A DNA stretch of 64,000 nucleotides from Mesodorylaimus sp. YZB2_4 (GCA_030248295.1 JASANH010000776.1:62001-126000); one strand, 5' to 3'; shown: positions 22,507 to 35,084, counted from the first letter of the stretch. Notes: generated by a model not told the origin, from the sequence alone. Translations and numbers: made by a program.

Positions 22507-25061
22507 TCATGCATTTTGATCGGCAGCAGCATCGTAATCATCGACTCTCATGTCATTCAGGCCCAGTTCTTCGTTCTGTTCGTAGGACCTCTCGTAATAT
22601 TCTACCGTCAACCGTGGATCTGGTCCAGGTGCTGTCAGACTCTAAATGCAAGAAAATGTGACAGCGCCAGTGCTAATATAAGCGAGCCAGAAAGTAAAGC
22701 AAGGGACCAGGCTTATATCTTGCAAAATTACGGCAAGACAGCTGAATTGAAATTTGGCAAGTGCTAAATTATAGGTCTGAACAAATTCTGGAAACTATTA
22801 GAAGCGGGATGCGGTCACAAATGACTAGCGATCACTCCCATTTACCTCTTTTTCCATAATAGTAATATTTGAGTCCGTGTAAAGATAATGGTGGTTTGCC
22901 CATGTGACAAGAAACCACTACTGAACAGCAAGTACACACATACAGGACAGGTCACTTTGATCGCTGATCATTCCTGACCGCATGGCCGTAAGCCCATATA
23001 TTTTGGCACCTGTCCTGATAGCAAAACTTGACTTTTGAGGCTCATACCGGTTCCCTCATCAAGAAACAAGGGGCATACCGACCTATGAACAATCGCCAGG
23101 TGATCGTGACAGTGCCCCCGGGGGAGGGGGGAATTGTCGAAAAGCATACCTGAATGTAACTGTTTCCAGCAGGATCGTCCAATACTAAATGAACAGACAA
23201 ACGTCCATTAATGACGTCGTCGAGCTTTGATATAAAGCTCTCCATTCGTTGGCGTCGTGATGCTTCAGCACTGTCTCCCAAAACAAAACCACCTTTCTCG
23301 ATCAGCTAAACAACAATCATGCATTAGTACTCAATACCACTCTAATGAATCAGGATCATACCTCCTCCTTAATTGCTGTGAATACTCCTTCTACCGTTGT
23401 GAACCGTCCACCCAAAATTCCCATACCAGTTTCCAATTCTAGCTCTGGTATTTGCAGACTGCAGGTTTCCGACTTTAGAACATCTCGAGTCATGTCTTCG
23501 GACGTCTGGACAACGTGCAAGGTCAACTTGACTCCCTTATCCGCTATTCCTGCCCCCGATTTCACTTCGGATGTGCGATGACCACACGCATCACACGTCG
23601 TTGCCATAACTACGACCTCTTTGAAATATGGTATATCTAAAATGGATGCTTGCCAGATGAGGTAAAGTCGGTTCACAATAAGACCCCAAGGACCGAAAGA
23701 GGACAACAGGCTAAATACTATATAAAGGCTTCACTTACTGACAATTTTCATATTCGTGGAGGTTACAGCGTTACAACTGGGACAGTTGACTTGAAAATGG
23801 AGCACCTAAACAGAAAACAGCCAAATAAGAATACCAGTATTTCAAAGCCTGCGCGTCACAAGGAATCTTACTTCATTTCTTAGCGCTTCCTTAGATTCCC
23901 ATACTGGTGGTGCCTCTCCGTTCTGCTCGTCATCTTCAACGTCGTCCGCCTAAACAAGGCAACATATGCAACTGAAAAAACCAGCAGTATGACACGGCCC
24001 TACCACAAAACCCAGCATCTTCTCCTGTTGCAAAGTTCGATGATAATGGACGATCGTTGTCTGTTTATCAATCTGGCTGGGATTCGGGTTTTCCACAAAG
24101 CTGTTCCCACTTGGATCGTCCAGAATCTGCAAAAAAGATTCTGGACGTACGCAGTTGCTAAAGATATTTAGGTACTCACGAAAGTGAATTCTCGATCCAA
24201 CCGTAATAGGGAATCCAAGCGAGATACAAATTCATCTAATTGCTGCGCTTGTGTTGGTGCGTGGACCTAAAAAGCCAGTAATTGGCCCAAACTATCAATG
24301 ACAATGCCGAAAAACGTACACGCCGTTCTTCCTGACCATATTTGATCGCTTCAGACGCCCGTTGAATAATGCCTTCGATAGTCGTGATCTCTGAAATATG
24401 ATGGCACAAGTCCATAGTCATGCAAAAAAATAGACTAAGAGATTCAACAAAATTTTGTACCGCCCGCCTGAGATTTTTGAGGAATCTCGAAATCTATTTC
24501 CGGTATAGAAACGCCTGCGTATTCAGATTTGACAACCTGTCGGTTTAGATCCTGAAAATAGTCCGAATGAGAATTAGAAGAGACTATCAATATTTCAAAT
24601 CTGACCTGCTGAGTCCGTATTTTGACAATGTAACGAATCCCTTGCTCTTGACCTCTTGCGCCAGATTGAATTTCGTTGTTTCGATAACCACAGTGAGAAC
24701 AAAAGAATGACATGAGTATGACGTCTTTACAAAATGGAATTTTTGTCAGGAGGAGGCGAGTGATTCCCTGAAATAAGAAAACACATTGTTTGAAAAGATC
24801 TAGACAACGTATTGCTAGGTTCGTGAGCGTCATCAGATTTCTGATAATCCATGAATTACCTACAGTAGATAGGCACCCATGCTTCCCAAAATTAGTCCTA
24901 TTGAAATAGGAAACGGACTGCGAGTAGGTACGGCCACTTACATTCTCTTCGCATCGAACACACAACGATTCGATCTCAGTTGGACCATTTTCCAAATCCT
25001 CTGCATCCAATGGGCGAAATAATTGGTCACTCTTTGACGGATCCATAATTCCGGAAGTCAT
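22507..25061 (-). CDS. ZPR1: Zinc finger protein ZPR1
   Basis: ZPR1 binds eEF1A and SMN in other animals and shuttles between cytoplasm and nucleus. Minus-strand exons in gene order: 25061-24942, 24767-24606, 24551-24461, 24390-24320, 24266-24180, 24126-24004, 23949-23872, 23805-23739, 23636-23362, 23306-23150, 22641-22507. The result is about 454 residues, against 459 in human. Both C4 fingers are present: Cys34/37 with Cys63/66, and Cys252/255 with Cys281/284. The duplicated signatures are IPEIDFEIP / IPELELE and LDDPSGNSFVENP / LDDPAGNSYIQ. I start at ATG 25061, followed by SGIMDPSKSDQLFRP; codons further upstream lack an ATG. Anomaly: exon 23306-23150 is 157 nt and contains a run of five A (plus strand 23280-23284) where four would keep ELIEKGGFVLGDS in frame. 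Either this is a one-base assembly error or an acceptor 13 bases further in is used. Intron 22642-23149 is the only long one. Confidence 0.92.
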
Positions 25062-25389
25062 CTTACGAGTCGTGTCAGTGGAAAATAAATCAAAGGTGCT
25101 GTTGGCTGCCAATTATCACAGGCTTACAGAAAGGCATACACTTTTCAAGTTTACGTTTCTCAAAAAACTCGGAATTTTTGGTGAGAGGTATAGTCATTGC
25201 ACAAGAACCGCTACTAGCAGACAACAGACTGCTTGAACCTAAAAGCGCGCGAATTTAAATTTACAGATCGGAACAAGAGCGAGGTGGTCTTATATTTTGA
25301 ACGCACGCTTTATTTGTCCGAAATATCGCAGTTCATTCGGTTAAGAATACTCATAATAGCTTCAGCCTACTCAATGAAATGACAAGTAA
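25062..25389. other. Spacer between ZPR1 and the fibrinogen-domain gene
   Basis: Both neighbours are on the minus strand. It holds the polyadenylation-like signal of the fibrinogen-domain gene (25309-25314, minus) and presumably the ZPR1 promoter and leader. No further coding exon is seen. Confidence 0.4.
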
Positions 25390-26554
25390 TCAGTTGGGCG
25401 ATAGGGCCATGGTCACATATTTGAGAGAGTAGTCGAATCCAGTCCAGTCCTTCCAGTAAAGGCCATCATAGAACTGTTCGGTGGGATGATATGGACCTCC
25501 GTAATAGTAACGACCAGTCAATAGAGCGTATGCGCAATAATTGTACCACCATCCAACCTGAAAATGGAAACGAGGTGTTCAGGGCATCATTCACTTATTG
25601 ACTCTGTACTGTAGATGCGTCCAGACCATGTCGTGCCCTGCGTATCCTATTTCTACAGTACCTGATCGTTCTGGCTCTAATGTACCATAAATTCTCAACT
25701 AAATCCTCTCACATGCCCTCTGGATCTTCGCCAGCGGGGCAGCAAGCTAAGATTTCTAGAACGGTACCCGCGAACCCATTAACTGTACTTCAAAAATTTA
25801 GCTTAAGGTTATTCAAAAAACCAGGGCCACCATACCTTTTGATGCAAGGCACATCCATATGGGTCTACTCGATCAACAGTACTGAACTCCCGGCCGTTGT
25901 GATAAGATAGGTCATCGATGACGTTGCCACTGAATCCGAATGCGTGTAAAGCGTATGATGGATATGGATCGATCCAGAAGTTTTGATAACGTGCATATCG
26001 AGTGTTGTTGTACCAGTCTTGCATTGTGATAGTCAGGACTCCATGTCCGACAGACACGATCTGCAATATGTTGTCTAGGCCAATCCAGTAATCCCTTGTT
26101 GGAGAGCCAAAACCGCGTCGATAGTCCTGGAAGCCGCGAGTAAAATTCTCCTTGCCGTAGTATCTGGAGATGTGCAATAGACTTTATGTCAGTGACAGTG
26201 TCGAGTGAATGGCCACTGATAAATCAGGGCCACGCACTCCTACCTGTACAAAATAATAGTTCCACTTTGATCCTCTGTGGCATTACAATAAACCAAGGTC
26301 TTCCGTTTGTGACCAGGGTTCGGATACAGTGGATAGATGCCCGAGTTTGTATATCCATTGTCGAACAGCTCCTGACACGCTAAAAATGTGGAAGAAAATC
26401 ATTTAAACCTTACAAATAGTCAAAGTATATTACTTCGGAATCGTCCTCTGACATGATGAATTGTCGGTTTAGAATCTTGATCGGATGGAAAAAGATCCGC
26501 GATTGCCAAAATCGGGCAGCAAGTGACCAAAACGAAAAATACCAAGGAACGCAT
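25390..26554 (-). CDS. Secreted fibrinogen-related domain protein
   Basis: Exons in gene order: 26554-26434, 26379-26244, 26163-25836, 25557-25390; about 250 residues. The N-terminus MRSLVFFVLVTCCPILAIA is a clear signal peptide. Residues about 40-250 form one fibrinogen C-terminal (FReD) domain: CQELFDNG, SGIYPL, FTRGFQDYRRGFG, DYWIGLDNI, NGREFSTVDR, and WWYNYC followed by GRYYYGG. The family typically binds acetylated or other glycans and acts in innate immunity or adhesion, as in ficolins and tenascin relatives; ligand binding here is inferred. Four Cys expected of the fold are present. There is no collagen or coiled-coil region ahead of the domain, so it is a minimal FReD. The first exon ends at an internal gtaata donor (CGA A|gtaata), needed because the frame otherwise stops. 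An AATAAA lies downstream on the minus strand near 25309-25314. Confidence 0.88.
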
Positions 26555-27833
26555 GTTTCTACCAAAATGGTGCAGGCGAGCGGGACTGATCCCAGACAAA
26601 CTGACAATGAGCCAGCGATGCAGAGACGGGTGTGTTGGTGGAAGTAAGCAGATAAGATTGCTGACTCAAGCCGAGCGCGTCAGGTAGAATAAACACGGCT
26701 GGCTGTGTTGAAGTTTCAGCTATTTTGCACGCTTGCTATGTCACTGCAAAAGGTGGAAGTTTCGTGCGCGTATAGCTGGAACAGTCTGTTTTGGTGTGAC
26801 AGATAGAGAATGAGCAGCATCGGGCACATGTCATGTCATTTACTCTCACCAAGCATTGTGAGCCGCACTCGGGGGTGGACCACACACATACTACGCATAC
26901 ATGTAAAAGTCCAAACGATGCAGTCAGTTATGGTAAAAAGCCCCATGCAAGGAGTTCTAAAGCACATATTCCTTTTGTCACAATGTCTTTGGATAAAGAA
27001 ATCCACACATGCATTGCGCTATATCCGTATTTAAATGAATAAATGAATGGAACAAGAGAGACAAAGGTATTTGCTCTACGTCCAGTCAAGTTCCACAGTC
27101 GACGGGGTTCTTCTAGAAAAGCATAATGGCAATAATAAATTTAACTTGTTCGATGCAATATTCTGCAGCGTCTTGCTGTCGGCCGTAGACCCTAAGTTTG
27201 GAGCGTCTTACGGTTACTCGTAATCTGACTCTGATTCTTGTTTTTCTGTGCTCAGACATTTGTCAGTCAACTTGCATGGCACGTAGCGGCGTAACAGCGA
27301 ATATGACCCCAAGATGGAGTCTACCTAATTTGGCATGACTTACAAGGAAATACTGGTCAACTCTGGGACATGCATAGCGATGGACTACTTGTCCATGCTT
27401 CTTGAATATCGGCAGCTCCGTTGCGTCAAGGCTGATTGAACGTTTGAGATAGGTTGTGTGAGTCTTCAGGATTGCAAGGTAAAACCTTGGCATGCTGCTA
27501 CTGTTTGTATGATCGAACGAGCAACAGGGCACACCAGAGTGATTTTATGGTGAACAGTGTAAGAAACCACCTTACTGCGGGTTGGGCGACGAAACAGTTG
27601 GCTCAGTAGAGTATTAAGTATCAGGAGCCTGACATGATGGTAAAACATCCGATGGATCAAATCTCATCAAGACTGTAAACCCAGACAGTCATTTATTCGC
27701 AAAATTTGACCACGAATGGCCTGAACCACGAATGGCCTGAACCATTCGCCCTTGTTCTACTCATTTATTGTATCAATCCCCATTGGATTAGCAATTATAC
27801 CCACCATCACGTATATCCGGTCTTTACTGTACG
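26555..27833. other. Intergenic, no supported gene
   Basis: About 1.3 kb. It includes an open frame of 89 codons on the minus strand (27263-27532) without recognisable domain, and an AATAAA (minus) near 27763 that suits the GST gene. Confidence 0.35.
27710..27741. repeat. 16-bp perfect tandem duplication
   Basis: Two exact adjacent copies of ccacgaatggcctgaa. Confidence 0.75.
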
Positions 27834-28938
27834 TCACGGAAGCGTTTCGCCCTTTCTGATTGCATCGGCCACTTTCGACTGAGCGGAATTGTCAGCATAG
27901 CGAGCATAAAATCCGATCAACTTCTCCTCATCAGCCATGGTTTCTCGCACATTTGAATGGTTTCGAATAGCCTCAATCCATCTGTGATAGCGGGTCCAGT
28001 CTACCGTGTTGAGGACCTCAAGAAAAAAGGTTGAGCGAATTTGAAAACGCCGTGTAAGCTCATGGAAAGATGATGGGATGCAGGCCATGCAGTTGATTCT
28101 GCATACATATTGTACAGACCGCTGTCCCGCAAGGCAGCAGTCTACACACTGACGCGATGCTGCCATGTGTCTAAGCTTCCAAGAACCAGGGACAGTTTCC
28201 TCGTTGCATAAGAGAAAAGTAGGCCATTTCTACTCCACTGGCTCACATGACGTTTCATATCACCAGTACAGAAGGAAAAAGCGCAGAAGGTCCTACGCAC
28301 ACTGGCCATGTCCAGTTATTTTCTTACCTCAAAGCTCCTGTATCGTTTCAGCACTGTCCCAAATCGAAGACCAAACGGAGCTAACATGATATCAGAATAG
28401 GTGAGTCGATCACTGACGAGGAATGGTCCTTGAGTCGAAGCCACGATCGGATGCTGGAAAAGGTACCTCAAACCATCGATTAATTGATCAGATGCTTGAT
28501 TCCGAGCTTCCTGGTCCACTTTGAGCAGCAAGGCGTAAAAGGCAGGAACGATCTTTTTCGTGATATGGTCGCCCAATAAACGTTGATGGGCACGGTCATA
28601 CGGACCTGGATAATAGGAAAGACTACGGAATTGAAAGATGGACGAGAAAGAGGCAGGAGAAAGAGATGCCACTTACTCCCCGGAAGCAACTGATATTCTC
28701 CAGGCCACGTCTCATCGATGTATTCGATACAGATGGACGACTCGTGCACAGACTGGCCATTCGAGCTCACAATCGTTGGTACCAAGCCTAGTGGATTGAC
28801 GGCTAAGAACTGGGGCGTCTTGTCATATGGATTAATTTCCACTAGTTCGAAATCCACGCTCTTTGCTTTTAGAGCGATCCAGGCTCGCTGAGCAAATGGA
28901 CAATGCCAGGCGGAATAGAGCTGGCATTTGTTCGGCAT
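27834..28938 (-). CDS. Omega-class glutathione S-transferase
   Basis: Cytosolic thiol transferase and dehydroascorbate reductase type GST. Exons in gene order: 28938-28677, 28605-28328, 28016-27834; 240 residues, the usual GSTO length. The N-terminal thioredoxin fold carries SAWHCPFAQR with the omega catalytic cysteine at Cys13. NPLGLVPTI (cis-proline loop) and ESSICIEYIDE (GSH gamma-glutamyl binding) follow. The helical C-terminal domain follows from about residue 90 (YSDIMLAPFGLR). The Cys, rather than the Ser or Tyr of other classes, separates omega from theta and sigma. The 311-bp second intron is long for this locus. The gene is divergent from the OATP gene, with a 427-bp shared upstream spacer. 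Confidence 0.92.
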
Positions 28939-29365
28939 GTTTTTGTTTTCGAAAACGTGCTTAATTTAAAGAAACGAGACTCGACGAGATATGTCTGCTG
29001 TAGTTTATCTTCCACGTCGCGCCTTACAGCAGCCATTTTTTAAATATCATGTCGAAAGAGCGGTATTTCGGTAATTTACTCATCGTCAGTCGCGTGGCCA
29101 GCAATGATTCTGGTTTCGCTATGGGGCCACAAGTGCAGGTACAATCTTCGGCGTCGGAAAGATGCATTTCACGATCCCGACCCAGCAAAGGCCACGCATT
29201 GCGCTAGCACTCTTACCAGCCAGGTAGACGGGTACTGTCGACGATCACAGCATTGTACAGTACAGCCTCGCCCGCCTCTGTCAACTTCAGTCACGCACAT
29301 GCGCTTTTTGTGCGGCTGTGTGTTGCGGCTCAATCGATTTGATCATAGTTCGAACAATCAATACG
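28939..29365. other. Divergent promoter spacer between GST and OATP genes
   Basis: Lies between the start codons of the minus-strand GST and the plus-strand OATP gene, so it must hold both promoters and leaders. A GTG-begun open frame extends the OATP frame a little upstream of the chosen ATG, so a small N-terminal change is possible. Confidence 0.45.
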
Positions 29366-32197
29366 ATGAAAAGGGTGGAAGTCCCGAAGTCCTCGGGCGC
29401 GAAAAAGGCAAGTCAACCGAATTCGAAATCAAGCTTCCCGAAGGAGGCAGAAGTGACCAGCAAAGACGAGGCTTGTCCTGTTAGTCCAAAAGCCCCCAGG
29501 AAACGCGAGGCGGCTGTACTAAAAAGTAAAAGCAATACGAAATTGAAGTCGAAATCTGCTGGAGCGAAGAAAAACCATGACGACAGCGACTCGGATGATC
29601 TTGGTCCAACAGAGTTCTCAGTGGCTGTTCTTTCGCGAGACGAAGGCGATCCTTACGGATGCTGGAAGTAAGTGACCCATTTGCTTTTCTTTATATGCCT
29701 TGAGTCTTTTCATGGCGCTTCATGGAAAAAAAATGAACGATTTAGATGCACTCCGAAGTTCCTACAATGTTGCCGACAACCCCCCGCCTTTCTGATCGCC
29801 ATTTGCGTTTTGGTTATTTCCACATCTTTCATTCAACACGGCGTCTTGCCAGCGTCAGCAACACAACTTGAGCGACGATTTCACTTCACCACCACCGACT
29901 TGGCTGAAATACGAAGCATGTACGAAATCGGCGCCTTGATCATGGTCGTACCAGTCATCTACTTTGGATCGAAGAGTAAGTACAGTTTGCTCACGGTCAG
30001 AGTAGATGGTGCCGCAGATTAATATTGCAGGCATTCATCGCGCGCAATGGCTGGGAATCGGTGGCGTGGTGGTTGGAATCGGAGCCGTGCTCATGGTGTT
30101 GCCTCAGTTTATCGTACCATATCCATACCGTCTTCTCAATCCGGCGCTCGACTTCTGTATGGAGCCACTGGAGACTCTTACGGAACGATGCAACGACACC
30201 TTGCGTGAAGTGTTCAAGTACATATTCATGGGCGGTGAAATGCTGGTCGGTATGGGAACGTCACCGTACTACGTGATGGGAATAACGTTCTTGGACGAAA
30301 ATGTGTCGCATCGTCAATCAGGCTTGTATACATTCGTCATCGAAATGTGCCAGCTAATAGGACCAATCTTTGGCTTTCTCGTCACGGGTCAAACCACCAA
30401 GCGCCTCCATGGCGATATCGACAGAGATATCCCTCTATCTTTCCACGAGCAGTAAGTGGTTTCAATGCTCCGATTTGAAACTTTGGCCATTTCCGTCCCA
30501 CCATTTTAGACTGGCGCATTCAAACCAAGGCTACGGGTACTACGGCGCGTGGTGGCTGGCCATGCTTGTCGGTGCCGTGATGTCATGGTTTGGAGCGGCA
30601 CTCATGTTCCCATTCCCAGCTGAACTGTCAGGTGCAATGGTGGCCCGCATTAGAGATGCGCAAGAAGCATTGGTGGTCGGAGCTAATAACAGCTCTTCTG
30701 AGCAAATAGACGAGGAGAATCGCCCTTTCTCAAAGAAGTTACAGGTGTGAAGGAATTTTTCGCAGTTTTTGTTGCGCTATGACATCTTCGCCTCTAGAGC
30801 CTCTTCCGCAACCGTGTCTTTGTCATGGCGATGATCGAAGAGGGAGCCCGCAATGCCTTGCTTGGTGGATTCTTCACGTTCCTGTCAAAGTACCTCGAGG
30901 GTACATTCGAGGTGGACTCCTACTCGGCCAGTTTAGCCGTTGGTATCATTTACTTTAGCCTTTTTTGAAAAACGCACGCACTTTCTCATGCTCTTAGGAC
31001 TCGCAGTCGTTCCGGCCGCTCTGCTCGGCTTGTGCTACGGCACTGCTGTGCAATACTTCCTTCATTTGCGAGTGCTCGGAAATCTGCGGACTTGCCTGGC
31101 CGGTGCTATTTCAACTCTCATTTTCACCTCCATCTTCTTCGTCAGATGCCGAAGCGCTGGCATCGCAGGAGTAACTATGCCCTATCCTGGACAAGCTCGA
31201 AATGAGTCCGGTCTAGTGGTCGGCTGCAATCGTAATTGCGATTGCCAAACAGAAGATTTCGATCCAGTCTGCTTCACGCCCCGCGAAGATAAGAAAATAC
31301 TGGGCAACTACGACCTTAGACAAGTCTCGTTTTTCTCCAAGTGCTTGGCTGGTTGTTTCCACAACCTGACACACAGCGGAACAGTAAGTGCAAGGTGTCA
31401 AGAAGGCCTTCATAAGTGCAGGTTTTTTGTTTTTAGGTGACAAATAAGACCTGCACCTGCATCGGACCTGATCCAGGAACGATTAAACCAAATCGATGCA
31501 GAAAGTGCAGTCCAAAAAGAATGTACGCCTTTCTGATCGGTCTGTGCTGGGCCGCAATGTCCTTGTACGTACGCGCGAACCCTGTTCAGCATATTCTGCT
31601 CAGGTAAAGTAACTCTTTTGACGATCACCCAAAAGGTAATGCGACTTGCTTTTCAGGTCTGTCCACTTCAAATTGCGCACTGTTGCCATGGCGCTGACGT
31701 CGACGTTTGTTCGTCTTGTGAGTAAGTTAGTAAATCTTTCTGTCGAGACGCTCTTATTTCTGTCGTTTGGATTCTGTCCTGTTTCAGCCATTCCAAGCCC
31801 ATTCATCTTCGCGTACGTTTTGAACGGCGCGTGCAGGACTTTCAAGACGTTCTGTGGAAAGTCGGAGAAAGAAACGTGCGCTTGGTACGATCGAGCGTTG
31901 CTGGGTCATATTCTCGTCGGTACAATATCCCTGCTGGGTTCCATCAGCCTGCTTGCTGTCACCATCGCCCTGGTGGGCTTTAAGGGAGACCAGTCAACAC
32001 CTGGAAAAGATAAGAAGAATAGGAAGTTCGCTCCACCGCCGCAGGACGGTGGCACGCAAAGATCTGCCATGGTTTCTTCGAAAAGCCAATATGAGCGGGA
32101 ATCAGTAAAATCGAAAAAGTCGCAACCCGGATCGCTGAAGAGCAAGAAAGCCCCGAGCACGAGTGTCAAGCACAGTCCGTATATTAAGTTGCCGTAA
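29366..32197 (+). CDS. Organic anion transporting polypeptide (SLCO/OATP family)
   Basis: Sodium-independent exporter/importer of large amphipathic anions at the plasma membrane. Exons: 29366-29667, 29746-29975, 30031-30451, 30510-30744, 30798-30942, 30998-31383, 31437-31603, 31657-31721, 31788-32197; phases agree, 786 residues. The cytosolic N-terminus of about 100 residues is Lys/Ser-rich. It is followed by a 12-helix MFS/OATP core with SFIQHGVLPASATQLERRF, GTSPYYVMGITFLDENV and YGYYGAWWLAML. The large extracellular loop after helix 9 has the Kazal-like cysteine cluster starting GCNRNCDCQTEDFDPVC (about 520-536) and continuing through NKTCTCIGPD, with paired Cys to about 600. The C-terminal tail is basic and Ser/Lys-rich. 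OATPs exist in few copies in nematodes and more in other invertebrates; the substrate cannot be read from sequence. The ATG at 29366 is the first in-frame one. Confidence 0.93.
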
Positions 32198-33616
32198 AGA
32201 CTTTCAAACCGACCTTCATTCGTGTTCTAATTATCTTTTTTTGAATCAATTTGTACGCGTACTAGATTTTGTGACATGCGACTATGATAATGGAGGTGAG
32301 CGTGATGGCTGAGACGCAGTATAGTCAGATACGCTAAACTGACCCATGGTGATTTTTTACCTGTCAATCTGTGATTGAGCATCTGACGTCCAGCCCTCTG
32401 ATTGTGAGTAATCGCCTGTTGATTCCTGTTGAAAGATGGCATGCTGCTGTATGGCTGTGATGTAATGTATGTCACGGCGGTACAGTGTTCGAGGAAGTTG
32501 CATTCCTGTGAGACGAGCGTCGATCCGATACGGGTGACATGGAGACGATTTGAAGCCCATTCATACTGCAGATGGGCTGAAGTCTCCTTTGGGTTTCTTG
32601 TTATGCTGTGCTACATTCGCTCTTGAAAGAATATAGTATAAGTGTAAATGAATATAAAAGAAATGTCATGTAATGAAGAGCGTAATATATGCAAGTCAAA
32701 CGAGCACGCAAGGTAGCAATTGCTAGCAGATATATACTGTTTATGCTAAGTGCTGGATCTAATTGGCACCTGCTGGACGCTAATTGGACATCTCAACTCT
32801 GCTCCTTATTATTATCTGGAGTACTTGCGCGTCCAGTCTGCACCTCATTGACCACTGAATACTGGATCCTCCCAGCTGGGCCTGAACTTGGATGCCTAGT
32901 TGCCACCTAACTGACTTGATCCATTGCTTGGGAGACAACTTGGAACGCCCTTATAATAGGTCAGACCCCAGCTAGCTCCTTGTGCAGGTCGCCCCTCGCC
33001 AAAAGAGCCACTATAATCCACCTACTGCGCTCTTCGACAGATTCTATTGTTATCTTTTCTCTTCGAAGTTGACACAATCTTTTCTCTTGTGGCTTGGTTT
33101 TGTGTTGCTGTACTGGATGACAGGGAGATCAATCAGGATAAGAAAAAGTGCAGGCAGACAAATGAAAATGAAGCTGGCTGGCTAGCTAGCGTTGACAGAT
33201 AGCGATAGGTGTTATTTTAGATTGTTTTATTTGAATGCCATAATGACCCCATATTGTCTATAATATGCAATTGGATGACCATATGATCGCACCTGACTGT
33301 ACACTAAAGACTCATAACAAAGTCTACACAGCCTTAAGCCACACGCGCACTGTAGATCTACTGTATCATATGCTTCACCAGTAGGTCCATCGTCAAACAT
33401 TATTTCAGAGAAACCTTGAAAAAAATTTTTTGACTTGCACTAACGCTACCACAAATGAAAAAAGTAGTTTTGTCATTTTAAACACGTATCTACACTGAAC
33501 CCCACAGTTAACTTGGCTGCCTCAAGACATGACATCGAAAGTACAGTACCGAAAGTAAAAAAATTCAACTCAGAAACCATTGTACACATTCTACAACGAA
33601 CACTCGTCTCTTCTTG
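32198..33616. other. Convergent intergenic region
   Basis: About 1.4 kb between the 3' end of the OATP gene (+) and the unknown minus-strand gene. It is AT-richer than the genes. No exon chain seen. Confidence 0.35.
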
Positions 33617-34512
33617 TCACTCTTTATCATCATAGGGCCAAATCGATTTCACAGCCGGATTGCGCCGCACCGTTGGCATTTCGGCGAGAAAAGTATCGAT
33701 GATTCTCTTGAACTTCTTTTTGATTCCCTTGTCGTAATCGTAATGCGGGTATTCGTAACAAGCGATCATGTCGAAAACCAGAGCCACATAGTCGCCCCCG
33801 GAGTACTTGCAGCAAGCCATATCGACAACGCGCTGGTAGCACAAGGCCAACATTCGCATTACTTCGTCATTGTACGATTTTTGAATGCCCATAGTCTTTA
33901 GGATATTCAAAGCAGTGTCCAAACAGTCGGTGTATTCAGAAGAGAAACAGAAATAAGTTTGGCTCTTGATACGATCTCGGATGCCGCCCAACGAGAATAC
34001 TTTTTCACTGATCGATTCAGCCAGGTCAGCCAGATCACCCAACGCTACACAAGTTTGAGTGGGGTTCGTTTGATCAATTTGGTAACCGACAATTTGCTTT
34101 TCATTTTCCAAACCGACCCATTGACCCAACGATTTCTCCAAATCTTCTTTAATATCCGAAAAGCAAACTTGAATAACCGTTTCTTCACGGCCGGGAATAG
34201 CGTGAATCAAACAAAATTTGTAGGTCTTCTCACCAACACTGAACTGATTGTCGGAACAGAAAACGCCGCAATGATATCGTGGATCCCATTTAGCCTTTCC
34301 AGCATCGTAATAGATACCGTAGGCAATCATCAACGAAACGTTCGTACCGGATTTCGAAATGGATATTTCTTGATCGAAATTGTCCAGGACGAATTGGCCG
34401 CCCGAATCTTTCAATGGAGCCGATTTCGAAATTTTGATGATGGAAGAGCTAAAACAAAAGCCAAAACGGCAAATATAGGGAAGATTGAAGTGGATAAAAT
34501 GTATTACCTCAT
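33617..34512 (-). CDS. Intracellular protein of unknown family, 278 residues
   Basis: I do not recognise this protein. Two coding exons: 34512-34508 (only ATGAG) and 34448-33617, joined across a 59-bp intron with consistent phase. An acceptor at 34549-34550 (ttattacag) suggests a non-coding leader exon or a trans-spliced leader just upstream of the ATG. There is no signal peptide or membrane helix. The N-terminal half is beta-like, with CGVFCSDNQFSVGEKTYKF and about nine cysteines overall. The C-terminal half is helical and acidic/aromatic (SYNDEVMRMLALCYQRVVDM, YEYPHYDYDKGIKKKFKRII). The long uninterrupted frame with protein-like composition and correct splice phase supports a real gene, possibly lineage-specific. 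Other first exons further upstream are possible. Confidence 0.7.
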
Positions 34513-34637
34513 TCTGAGATGGCGAGATTTGAAAGTTCAGAAAATTTGCTGTAATAAAAAAAGAAAATTTGAAATTTAGGAGCTTTACTGCAATTGTGAG
34601 CGATGCATTCGCTTCGCACTCGTTCGTTCGCACTCGC

Positions 34638-34652
34638 GGGGGGGGGGGGGGG
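34638..34652 (+). repeat. G15 mononucleotide tract
   Basis: Fifteen consecutive G on the plus strand. Confidence 0.9.
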
Positions 34653-34884
34653 AGTGGGGATTGCGCAATACAGGTGCAAACGCACGATTGGCTGGCACAG
34701 GATGGGTGAGTTCCGGTCCATCTCTTTTTGGCCTCTTTAAGTATGCAGCTATTTTCTGCAGACCGACATACATTAAATTTTCGGACTAGTCGTTGATTGG
34801 AAATCACAAGAGTAGCCTGCATACATACATGTGATCGGTCTGTATGGCTTGTAAGCGCGAGAGGACAAAAGGTCTTACTTACGT

Positions 34885-34972
34885 GGAACGGCAACTGACT
34901 CGCGTCAATGATAAGGCGTCAGCCGGCCAATCAGGGGTCTCAGGGATTCGAGCCCTGGGCATCTGATTTATT
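34885..34972 (+). repeat. tRNA-derived repeat trace (SINE-like)
   Basis: Contains gataaggcgtcagcc followed about 30 bases later by a perfect T-arm-like hairpin, caggg-attcgag-ccctg, with the B-box core ggattcgagccc. The acceptor stem does not pair, so this is a SINE head or tRNA relic rather than a working tRNA gene. Confidence 0.4.
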
Positions 34973-35069
34973 CTCTCTGATCGTGAGTTGAAAACTTGAC
35001 GATGAGTAGTGCGCACTAGCCGCAACTCTCAACCCAGTTCAAAAGTTTGGAAAAGCAAGTAAATAAATT

Positions 35070-35084
35070 GGGGGGGGGGGGGGG
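35070..35084 (+). repeat. G15 mononucleotide tract
   Basis: Fifteen consecutive G on the plus strand. Confidence 0.9.

Noticed and set aside
33959-34579. 206-codon plus-strand open frame
   Set aside because: Exact antisense shadow of the unknown minus-strand gene, whose spliced frame has a better start, stop and composition.
34885-34972. Functional tRNA gene
   Set aside because: T arm and B box are good but the acceptor and anticodon stems do not pair.
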